Source of the DNA: an uncultured Blautia sp.
GTDB lineage: Bacteria; Bacillota; Clostridia; Lachnospirales; Lachnospiraceae
Assembly: GCA_900547685.1 (NCBI GenBank)
Contig: URHS01000045.1
Coordinates: 1-20,045, forward strand
Length of the DNA stretch: 20,045 bases
Reading direction: 5' to 3'
In this document: positions 7,971 through 13,969 of the stretch, piece by piece
Layout: each line of letters opens with the position of its first letter
Numbering within the stretch: the first letter of the stretch is position 1
Position numbers and translations under genes: made by a program
Notes under the pieces: generated by a model
Database searches by the model: none
Told to the model about the DNA's origin: nothing
Seen by the model: the letters and a program-made list of their open reading frames with translations, nothing else

Positions 7971-8270
7971 TTACTTCTGTTCTTTAAAGACAATCTCATT
8001 ATCTTTGACAAGTCCCAGCTTATCTCTTGCAACTTCCTCTGCATATTCATCTGTTTCCATATATTCTTTCATATCATCAATTTCTTTTGTACGCTCTGTT
8101 TCTTCTGTCATTTTATTATCCAGCTCCTCCAACTCCTGCTGATACTGAGAAAGCTGCTTCTCCACAGAAATGCTTTTTGTCATCATTGCAATAAATAAAA
8201 TTGCTACCACAAAGGTGATACTAAGCATCGCAATCCTGTTTTGAAGATTTCTTTTTTTTCTTCTCTTCAT
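7971..8270 (-). CDS. divIC: Septum formation initiator, DivIC/FtsL family
   Basis: A small bitopic division protein of 99 residues that in the family joins FtsL and DivIB in the divisome. It has a very basic cytoplasmic N-terminus (MKRRKKRN), one membrane helix (about 13-31), a coiled coil (about 34-70) and a C-terminal segment with DEYAEEVARDKLGLVKDNE (73-91) that is typical of DivIC. The start at 8270 overlaps the end of yabQ by 50 bases. AGAGAG seven bases upstream supports it, and the basic stretch is needed for membrane topology. Position between yabQ and spoIIE matches B. subtilis divIC. Confidence 0.9.
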   Translation of the reverse strand: MKRRKKRNLQNRIAMLSITFVVAILFIAMMTKSISVEKQLSQYQQELEELDNKMTEETERTKEIDDMKEYMETDEYAEEVARDKLGLVKDNEIVFKEQK

Positions 8271-8688
8271 TTTTACACTCTCTAATATCCCTTACAATTT
8301 TCTGTTTACCTACAAAAAGTTTAACTCTAATCCATTGAAATTTCAACCTTTTTCTCCACTTTCTTATGGGGACTAAAAATTTTTCAATCAGCCATACAGC
8401 CAAATTGAAAAGCGGTTTACCCGGACCTGCATAATAAATCCATGCACCCAGTCCTATTGCCAAAAGAGCATAACTCCGAATAACACCATTATTTTCTGTA
8501 TATATAACAAAAAACAAAAAAACACCGGTAAAACACCAATAAAAAATATCTTCTATTCCCGTCCAGAAAGAGGTATGTACGATAATTCTCCTAATTATGC
8601 GAAGTACATCATAACATACTGCCAGAAACACACCTGCCAGAAAAGTGCGGCAAAAAAAGAGAAGTTCTTGATACATATACTCACTCAT
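8221..8688 (-). CDS. yabQ: Spore cortex biosynthesis membrane protein YabQ
   Basis: A polytopic membrane protein needed for spore cortex formation in Bacillus (mother-cell expressed). The 155 residues have several hydrophobic helices (about 8-27, 44-62, 71-88 and a weaker one near 92-108), then a basic C-terminal tail rich in K/R. FLAGVFLAVCYDVLRIIRRI (16-35) is typical of the family. It begins three bases after the yabP stop codon, so the two are translationally linked. Its last 50 bases overlap divIC in another frame. Confidence 0.9.
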   Translation of the reverse strand: MSEYMYQELLFFCRTFLAGVFLAVCYDVLRIIRRIIVHTSFWTGIEDIFYWCFTGVFLFFVIYTENNGVIRSYALLAIGLGAWIYYAGPGKPLFNLAVWLIEKFLVPIRKWRKRLKFQWIRVKLFVGKQKIVRDIRECKNEEKKKKKSSKQDCDA

Positions 8689-8691
8689 TAT

Positions 8692-8976
8692 CTACTGAAA
8701 CAACCTCTTTAAGATACCTTCTCCGCCTTTTGCTTTTGTAGTACCCTGGCTGTAAATCAGACTATCTACTTTTCCTCCTATATCAACCTCCTGTTTCTCC
8801 AAATCAAGTCTGGTGACATGAAGTTCTTCTCCTTTTACAAGTAAAACTCCTGTTTCTGTTACAAGACTTATTTCTTTTTCATCAAAGGACTGTACATCTT
8901 TTACTCCTGTAATGTTTCCTTCCCGGCGGTCTGTAAGCTGAAGTTTGTGAACTGCCCTATGCTGTTTTTCTTCCAA
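8692..8976 (-). CDS. yabP: Sporulation protein YabP
   Basis: A small (94-residue) YabP/YqfC-family protein required for spore cortex assembly in Bacillus; its biochemical role is not known. The family pattern is visible: HKLQLTDRREGNITGVKDV (10-28), then a beta-rich core with LVTETGVLLVKGEELHVTRL (38-57) and a C-terminal KVDSLIYSQ. The reading frame opens at TTG 8976 with GGGGG ending 9 bases upstream; no ATG is available near it. That ribosome site lies in the 3' arm of a strong hairpin, and a sigma-E-like promoter is just upstream (separate entries). Confidence 0.9.
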   Translation of the reverse strand: MEEKQHRAVHKLQLTDRREGNITGVKDVQSFDEKEISLVTETGVLLVKGEELHVTRLDLEKQEVDIGGKVDSLIYSQGTTKAKGGEGILKRLFQ

Positions 8977-8983
8977 AATGACA

Positions 8984-9025
8984 ATCCCCCATATATCTTC
9001 TTTATGAAAGATTATATGGGGGGAT
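8984..9025 (-). promoter_or_regulatory. Hairpin that would cover the yabP ribosome site
   Basis: A 16-bp stem with two single-base bulges: 8984-8990 pairs with 9019-9025, 8991-8995 with 9013-9017, 8996-8999 with 9008-9011, loop of 8. On the minus strand the 3' arm holds GGGGGAT, the yabP ribosome site, paired to a run of C. No T-run follows, so it is not a normal terminator. Confidence 0.7.
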
Positions 9026-9039
9026 AAAAATAATTATTC
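9011..9039 (-). promoter_or_regulatory. Sigma-E-like promoter for yabP-yabQ
   Basis: On the minus strand GAATAAT (9033-9039), 14 bases, then CATATAAT (9011-9018). The B. subtilis sigma-E pattern is about (G/T)(A/C)ATATT, 14 bases, CATACAAT, so there is one mismatch in each box. Transcription would begin near 9004. yabP and yabQ are mother-cell genes in Bacillus, which fits. Not tested against other sigma factors. Confidence 0.6.
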
Positions 9040-9046
9040 CTTTTCA

Positions 9047-9286
9047 TTACAGATACTTAAAAAGTTCACTGGCTGCTTCCTTTTTCACTGTTTCCTGTAC
9101 ATCCAGTACCTCTACACGAACATTTTTACTGCCAAACTGAATTTCCAGAATGTCTCCGGCCTTCACTTGAGCAGAAGCCTTTGCCGGCTTATCATTAATA
9201 AGCACTCGCCCTGCGTCACATGCTTCATTTGCTACAGTTCTTCTTTTAATCAGTCTGGAAACCTTTAAATATTTGTCTAATCTCAT
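9047..9286 (-). CDS. rqcP: RqcP, S4-domain ribosome quality control protein (YabO)
   Basis: A 79-residue protein that is essentially one S4 RNA-binding domain: MRLDKYLKVSRLIKRRTVAN (1-20), then GRVLINDKPAK (26-36) and GDILEIQFG (44-52). In B. subtilis RqcP (YabO) binds stalled 50S subunits and helps RqcH add alanine tails to stuck peptides. It sits in the same place, immediately before yabP. AGGAG is 7 bases before the ATG. It is separated from hup by the hup terminator, so it depends on read-through or on a promoter I could not identify with confidence. Confidence 0.92.
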   Translation of the reverse strand: MRLDKYLKVSRLIKRRTVANEACDAGRVLINDKPAKASAQVKAGDILEIQFGSKNVRVEVLDVQETVKKEAASELFKYL

Positions 9287-9332
9287 GGTTTTCTCCTATA
9301 ATACCCCTGCGGTGCAATCCCTGGGGAACACT

Positions 9333-9369
9333 TTTTATTTCATAAGGCACACTTTCCTTTGAAATAAAA
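9333..9369 (-). repeat. Second hairpin in the hup-rqcP gap, sharing the terminator T-run
   Basis: ttttatttc (9333-9341) pairs with gaaataaaa (9361-9369), extended by aagg (9344-9347) and cctt (9356-9359) around an 8-base loop. On the minus strand its 5' arm includes the T-run of the hup terminator. It has no T-run of its own in the minus direction; an RNA processing or stabilising role is possible. Confidence 0.5.
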
Positions 9370-9391
9370 GGAGATACCCGAAGGCATCTCC
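9361..9391 (-). terminator. Intrinsic terminator of hup
   Basis: On the minus strand GGAGATGCC (9383-9391), tetraloop TTCG, GGTATCTCC (9370-9378), then TTTTATTTC. The stem begins 12 bases after the hup stop codon. TTCG is a stabilising tetraloop. Confidence 0.85.
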
Positions 9392-9403
9392 CTTTCTATG
9401 CTC

Positions 9404-9679
9404 TTATGCATTTACTAAATCTTTTAAAGCTTTTCCTGCTTTGAATTTTGGAGATTTAGATGCTGCGATTGTCATTGTTTCACCTGTCTGTGGGTTTCTT
9501 CCTTCTCTCGCTGCTCTTTCGGAAACTTCGAAAGTACCAAATCCAACTAATTGAACTTTTTCACCTTTCTGCATTTCTTCGGATACAACATCAATAAACG
9601 CTTTTAAAGCTAAATCTGCATCTTTTTTAGATAACTGTGTTTTTTCTGCCATAGCAGCAACTAATTCTGTTCTGTTCAT
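9404..9679 (-). CDS. hup: DNA-binding protein HU
   Basis: HU is a small dimeric nucleoid protein that bends and compacts DNA. The 91 residues follow the family throughout: MNRTELVAAMAEKTQLSKKD (1-20), VQLVGFGTFEVSERAAREGR (43-62, with the GFGTF signature), the DNA-contacting arm GRNPQTGETMTIAASKSPKF (61-80) and a C-terminal KALKDLVNA. AGGAGG precedes the ATG by about 9 bases. It has its own strong promoter (9778-9806) and terminator, so it is probably made at high level independently of the genes that follow. Confidence 0.98.
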   Translation of the reverse strand: MNRTELVAAMAEKTQLSKKDADLALKAFIDVVSEEMQKGEKVQLVGFGTFEVSERAAREGRNPQTGETMTIAASKSPKFKAGKALKDLVNA

Positions 9680-9711
9680 GAGTATTTCCTCCTAAATAAA
9701 TTTAGCACTGC

Positions 9712-9731
9712 AAAAAAGCTTAGTTCTAAGC
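9712..9731 (-). promoter_or_regulatory. Small terminator-like hairpin in the hup leader
   Basis: On the minus strand GCTTA (9727-9731), loop GAAC, TAAGC (9718-9722), then six T (9712-9717). Only 5 bp, so weak. A second small stem (ACCGC/GCGGT, about 9753-9767) lies upstream in the same leader of about 90 bases. Could be an attenuator or merely structure. Confidence 0.35.
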
Positions 9732-9777
9732 GTTCTCTGCATTTTATACGCGTACCGCCGTTTGCGGTCTACTGATA

Positions 9778-9806
9778 TTTATACCTTTTTTCATTGGGTT
9801 TGTCAA
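9778..9806 (-). promoter_or_regulatory. Strong sigma-A promoter of hup
   Basis: On the minus strand TTGACA (9801-9806), 17 bases, TATAAA (9778-9783). A perfect -35 with ideal spacing. Start of transcription expected near 9771, about 90 bases before the hup ATG. Confidence 0.9.
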
Positions 9807-9834
9807 GCATATTACATCCTTATTTCCAGCGGTT

Positions 9835-11571
9835 TTACATCATTGCATCAATCAGCTTTTTCACATCTGCACCAAGCGCCGCAGACTTGTCATCAGCATC
9901 CTGCAAAGAAATACCTTTAATGCCATAGTAAATCTTAATCTTAGGCTCTGTTCCGGACGGTCTTACACATACCCATGCATCATCATTTAAATCATAATAC
10001 AATACATTAGAATTTGGAAGTCCTGTAGCAGTTATTTCTTTTGTCTCCATATTCACAATAGTATCTGCTTTATAATCTCTTGCAGATAACACTTTATACG
10101 CACCAATTTCGGTTGGAGGATTTTTCCTCAGATTTTCAAGGATTGTCTGAATTTTTTCAAGTCCTTCAATACCTTTTAAAGTAATAGACTGAATATCATC
10201 TTTATAATATCCATATTTTTCATACATTGCTACCATTGCATCCCAAAGAGTCATGCCTTTTGTCTTATAGTAAGCTGCCGCTTCACAAAGTGCCATAGTT
10301 GCAACAATAGCATCTTTGTCTCTTGCGTGTGTACCAATAAGACAGCCATAACTTTCCTCAAATCCAAACAGATAACTTCCTTTTCCTTTTGTTTCGAAAC
10401 CTAAAATCTGCTGTCCGATATATTTAAATCCTGTTAATACTTCAATAAATTCAACACCATAATGTTTCGCAATGGCTGCTGCCATATTTGTTGTAACAAT
10501 AGTAGAAATGACTGCTCCGTCTTCAGGTAATTTTCCTAAAACTTCTTTTTTCTGTCCTAATTCATAATCTGCCAAGAGACAACCGGACATATTTCCCGTA
10601 AGTGTATGATATTCTCCTGTTTTACTATCTTTTACACGAACGCCAAGACGGTCTGCATCCGGATCTGTTGCCAAAACTAAATCTGCATCTACTTCTTTTG
10701 CCAACTTCAGGCCTAACTCAAATGCTTCATCTGATTCAGGGTTTGGATAACTTACTGTTGGAAATTCACCATCCGGAAGTTCCTGCTCTTTTACAACATA
10801 TACATTTTCAAATCCCAACTCTTTTAATACACGTCTTGCAGGAATATTTCCTGTGCCGTGAAGTGGACTGTAAACGATTTTTAATTCTTTTGCCATAGCT
10901 TTAATGGCATCTGCATGAATAACCTGGCTCTTTAATGCAGTCATGTAAGCATCATCAATTTCTTTTCCGATTACTACGAAAAGACCTTTTGCTTTTGCAG
11001 CTTCTTCATCCATAGTTTTTACTTCACTGTAATCAGCAACTTTCTGCACCTCTGCCATAATACCGGAATCATGAGGAGGGGTAATCTGTGCGCCATCTTC
11101 CCAGTATACTTTGTATCCATTATATTCCGGCGGATTATGGCTGGCAGTAATATTGATACCCGCAATACAGCCTAATTCCCGTACAGCAAAAGACAATTCC
11201 GGTGTAGGTCTTAAAGTTTCAAAAATGTAAGCCTTGACTCCGTTTGCAGCCAGACAAAGTGCTGCTTCCTTTGCAAATTCCGGTGACATACGGCGAGAAT
11301 CGTAAGCAATAGCTACGCCTTTAGCCTGTCCGTTCACTGCCGCAATATAATTTGCAAGCCCCTGCGTTGTTTTTCTTACTGTATAAATATTCATGCGGTT
11401 TGTCCCTGCACCGATAATTCCTCTAAGACCTGCTGTTCCAAACTCTAACTCTTTATAAAAGCGTTCTTTTATTTCATTATCATCTTGCTCAATTGCTTTT
11501 AATTCTTCTTTTGTATTCTCATCAAAATATGGGTTTGTCAACCATTCTTTATAAAGTTCTTTATACTCCAT
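9835..11571 (-). CDS. pgcA: Alpha-phosphoglucomutase / phosphosugar mutase
   Basis: Interconverts glucose-1-phosphate and glucose-6-phosphate through a phosphoserine enzyme, feeding UDP-glucose and polysaccharide synthesis or glycogen/maltodextrin breakdown. At 578 residues it matches B. subtilis PgcA in length. The four domain signatures are present: phosphoserine loop TASHNP (142-147, S144), metal loop DPDADR (303-308), sugar-binding GFEES (403-407) and phosphate-binding RPSGTEPK (537-544). A phosphomannomutase activity cannot be excluded, but the long form and GFEES favour glucose. AGGGAGG precedes the ATG by 7 bases. It stands as its own unit with a strong promoter and an operator-like dyad. 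No strong terminator is visible before the hup promoter. Confidence 0.94.
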   Translation of the reverse strand: MEYKELYKEWLTNPYFDENTKEELKAIEQDDNEIKERFYKELEFGTAGLRGIIGAGTNRMNIYTVRKTTQGLANYIAAVNGQAKGVAIAYDSRRMSPEFAKEAALCLAANGVKAYIFETLRPTPELSFAVRELGCIAGINITASHNPPEYNGYKVYWEDGAQITPPHDSGIMAEVQKVADYSEVKTMDEEAAKAKGLFVVIGKEIDDAYMTALKSQVIHADAIKAMAKELKIVYSPLHGTGNIPARRVLKELGFENVYVVKEQELPDGEFPTVSYPNPESDEAFELGLKLAKEVDADLVLATDPDADRLGVRVKDSKTGEYHTLTGNMSGCLLADYELGQKKEVLGKLPEDGAVISTIVTTNMAAAIAKHYGVEFIEVLTGFKYIGQQILGFETKGKGSYLFGFEESYGCLIGTHARDKDAIVATMALCEAAAYYKTKGMTLWDAMVAMYEKYGYYKDDIQSITLKGIEGLEKIQTILENLRKNPPTEIGAYKVLSARDYKADTIVNMETKEITATGLPNSNVLYYDLNDDAWVCVRPSGTEPKIKIYYGIKGISLQDADDKSAALGADVKKLIDAMM

Positions 11572-11602
11572 TTCGCTACCTCCCTGTGCAGATTTATCTG
11601 CT

Positions 11603-11625
11603 AATTTGTAATTAAATTACAAATT
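11603..11625 (-). promoter_or_regulatory. Perfect 23-bp dyad, candidate operator of pgcA
   Basis: aatttgtaatt (11603-11613) and aattacaaatt (11615-11625) are perfect inverted repeats around one central base. The dyad starts immediately after the -10 box and covers the expected transcription start, a classic place for a repressor. A shorter dyad (gcagat/atctgc, 11588-11601) follows in the leader. The sequence did not match a regulator site that I could name with confidence. Confidence 0.65.
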
Positions 11626-11654
11626 ATTATACAACACATATTTGAAAATTTCAA
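11626..11654 (-). promoter_or_regulatory. Strong sigma-A promoter of pgcA
   Basis: On the minus strand TTGAAA (11649-11654), 17 bases, TATAAT (11626-11631). The -35 overlaps the TGA stop codon of the upstream CotS-like gene (11651-11653). Start of transcription expected near 11619, inside the dyad. Confidence 0.88.
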
Positions 11655-12643
11655 ATACTGTACGGTATTCTTTCTACAAAGCTTCTCCACTTCTCATACT
11701 GCCCTGTCAGCTTTTCTAATTTCCCCAGATTTTTCTCTGATATCCATGCTTTGTTATGTGTATAATAGTAATTAGCCAATTTCCAATATTTCTCAGGATA
11801 CGCAAATCGAATTCTTAAATTTTCAAGTTCTTCTTTTGACAATGGCTTAATTTCCTGATACTTATTCAACATGTTTCTTCCGATCTCAAAATCCCAGTCA
11901 TGTTTTTCTAAAATTTTTCGCATAAATTGATATAAATCAGCTATTTGTACATCATAATTCCAACCATCAAAATTAGTAACCACAATTTCCTTTCCCAATC
12001 TCTGTTCCAATATCCATACATTATGCTGATTGTAATCACCATGACAGACTTCTCCTCTGTCCAGTGCACTCGTTCTCAAATTTACATATTCCGAATTTTC
12101 CAATCTCTTTAAAGCTTCTTCTCCATTCTTCAAATAGACTCTAATACTATCCAAAAACTGCAATTCAAAATCATTTTTTTTCCGTTTTTTTGAAACAAAT
12201 TTCCTGATTTTTCGAAGCTCTGCATTATGACGCTGAAATTCTATACTCAAAGGCTCTTTCACATAATGTGCCTGTATCGGCATTTGCATAACTTTATGTA
12301 AAGCTGCCATTGCCGCTATACCGGCATAAATATCATTTTCATTTCTGGTATCACATTCCCTTCCCTGATACCAGCGTTTCACTACATAGGGAATGTTCTC
12401 TTTATCCAGAGAAATATAACTACCTTCCTGATTTGCTAAAATTTCATCTACCAGAATTTCTCCTGATTGGGAAACAGCAGAAAGCAACTCTGCCTGATAT
12501 TTCAATTTTTTCTGTGTCCCATAAAATTCCCTTATTAAAACCATACCTTCTTTTGTATCGCAGATTAATGCCCCCCTTCCGCGATATACAGCCGTCGCTT
12601 CTAAACCATACTGCTCTAAAACACTCAGGCCTTTGTCATACAA
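11651..12643 (-). CDS. CotS-family spore coat protein, kinase-like fold
   Basis: A 330-residue protein of the CotS/CotI/YutH group, which shares the aminoglycoside-phosphotransferase/choline-kinase fold and is found in spore coats. The catalytic-loop-like motif HGDYNQHN (201-208) and the metal-loop-like FDGWNYD (225-231) are present, with VVKRWYQGRE (87-96) in the linker to the C-lobe. Whether it is an active kinase is unknown for this family. The start is TTG 12643, preceded by AAGGGGGA at about 7 bases; no ATG is near. A perfect sigma-E -10 sequence lies about 40 bases upstream, in line with expression during sporulation. It follows cca by 76 bases. Confidence 0.82.
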   Translation of the reverse strand: MYDKGLSVLEQYGLEATAVYRGRGALICDTKEGMVLIREFYGTQKKLKYQAELLSAVSQSGEILVDEILANQEGSYISLDKENIPYVVKRWYQGRECDTRNENDIYAGIAAMAALHKVMQMPIQAHYVKEPLSIEFQRHNAELRKIRKFVSKKRKKNDFELQFLDSIRVYLKNGEEALKRLENSEYVNLRTSALDRGEVCHGDYNQHNVWILEQRLGKEIVVTNFDGWNYDVQIADLYQFMRKILEKHDWDFEIGRNMLNKYQEIKPLSKEELENLRIRFAYPEKYWKLANYYYTHNKAWISEKNLGKLEKLTGQYEKWRSFVERIPYSI

Positions 12644-12679
12644 TGGCTTTTCCCCCTTTTATTACCATATCTTCCTTTC

Positions 12680-12687
12680 ATTGTATG
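12680..12687 (-). promoter_or_regulatory. Sigma-E-type -10 box before the CotS-like gene
   Basis: On the minus strand CATACAAT (12680-12687) equals the B. subtilis sigma-E -10 consensus. The -35 region (around 12702-12708) overlaps a 10-bp palindrome ctaagcttag and matches poorly. So only half of a promoter is supported. Confidence 0.4.
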
Positions 12688-12719
12688 CACAAAAGCCTAA
12701 GCTTAGAAGTAAGCAAAAT

Positions 12720-13967
12720 TTAGTTATTCATGAAGCGAGAAAGCAGGTATTCTCTGGTATTTTTTTCAGGATTTTCCAGCACAGTTTTTAAACAGGACGA
12801 AAGCAATTCTCCTATTTTTTTTCCCGGTTCTACTCCCAGTTCAATAAAATCTTTTCCTGACACAGCCAGCATTTTTATAGAAATACACTCTTTATTCTCC
12901 ATGATTTCTTTATAAAATTGTCCGCTTTTCTCCAAAAATTCCAGATTTTCTGTATCTGGATTTTCCTCCGCCAAAAGCTCTGCTCTATGAAGATTCAAAA
13001 GTACAGGAAATAAATCCGGCGTACATTGGCTTAAAACAATTCTCACTGCTTTTTTCGTACATTCCCAAGGACATGTATGCCAGAAAACCAACTCAGACAC
13101 TTTATTTATGGTATCGTTGTCAAAACGCAATCTTCTTAAAATCTTTTTGGCTAAATCCTTGCTTTTTTCCGGTGTTTTTTCCATATTTGCAAAGAGAATG
13201 GCAAGTCGTTCTATTTTATCTGCATTTGTATAAGCAAAAGCTTTTAATATCTTCTCACCCATATCGGTTTCCATCATAGAGTCAAATTCAGGCAATACAA
13301 TCCTGGTAATCCCCAATTCCCATGCAATTTTTAAATAATGAGGATTTTTAGATACCAAAAGTTTCAAAAGCTCTGTCTGAATACGCTCTGCACTGATATT
13401 TTTCAAAGTCGGGGCAAGAATTTTTGCTGCTTCCTCTGTCTGTTGTTCAATAGAAAAGCCCAACTGTGCAGAAAATCGCACTGCTCTTAAAATACGAAGG
13501 GCATCTTCTGTAAAACGTTCCTGCGGATTTCCCACACAACGCACTATTTTGTCCTGTAAGTCCTGTCTCCCTCCGAACACATCGACAAGGCCGACGGCAT
13601 CATTATATGCCATTGCATTGATGGTAAAATCTCTGCGTTTTAAATCCTCCTCCAAGTTACCTGTAAAAATAACTTCCTTTGGATGACGGCTGTCCTCATA
13701 TTCACCATCAATACGATAGGTTGTCACTTCAAATCCTTCTTTTTCAATAAGAACCGTTACCGTTCCATGCTGAAGCCCGGTATCTACTGTTCTCTTAAAT
13801 ATTTCTTTTACTTCTAAGGGCTTTGCAGAAGTGGTGATATCCCAGTCTGCCGGAGAACGAAAAAGGAGGCTGTCACGAACACAGCCTCCTACCGCATAAG
13901 CATCGTATCCATGTTCCTGCAAAGTCCTGATAATTGTCTGTACTTTCTTTGGAACTTCGATTTTCAT
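12720..13967 (-). CDS. cca: CCA-adding tRNA nucleotidyltransferase
   Basis: Adds and repairs the 3' CCA of tRNAs using CTP and ATP. This is a class II enzyme of 415 residues. It has the nucleotidyltransferase core GGCVRD (27-32) and catalytic DWD (41-43), RRDFTINAMAY (111-121), the base-recognition region and ERFTEDALRILRAVRFSAQLG (150-170, given as range). In HD-containing relatives the middle region reads LLHDIGK; here it reads ILFANMEK, so the HD metal site is absent. The frame extends to TTG 13988 inside proS, but ATG 13967 is preferred: it lies two bases after the proS stop, suggesting coupled translation. The tRNA-Leu at the window edge lacks encoded CCA and so would need this enzyme. 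Confidence 0.93.
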   Translation of the reverse strand: MKIEVPKKVQTIIRTLQEHGYDAYAVGGCVRDSLLFRSPADWDITTSAKPLEVKEIFKRTVDTGLQHGTVTVLIEKEGFEVTTYRIDGEYEDSRHPKEVIFTGNLEEDLKRRDFTINAMAYNDAVGLVDVFGGRQDLQDKIVRCVGNPQERFTEDALRILRAVRFSAQLGFSIEQQTEEAAKILAPTLKNISAERIQTELLKLLVSKNPHYLKIAWELGITRIVLPEFDSMMETDMGEKILKAFAYTNADKIERLAILFANMEKTPEKSKDLAKKILRRLRFDNDTINKVSELVFWHTCPWECTKKAVRIVLSQCTPDLFPVLLNLHRAELLAEENPDTENLEFLEKSGQFYKEIMENKECISIKMLAVSGKDFIELGVEPGKKIGELLSSCLKTVLENPEKNTREYLLSRFMNN

Positions 13968-13969
13968 AA

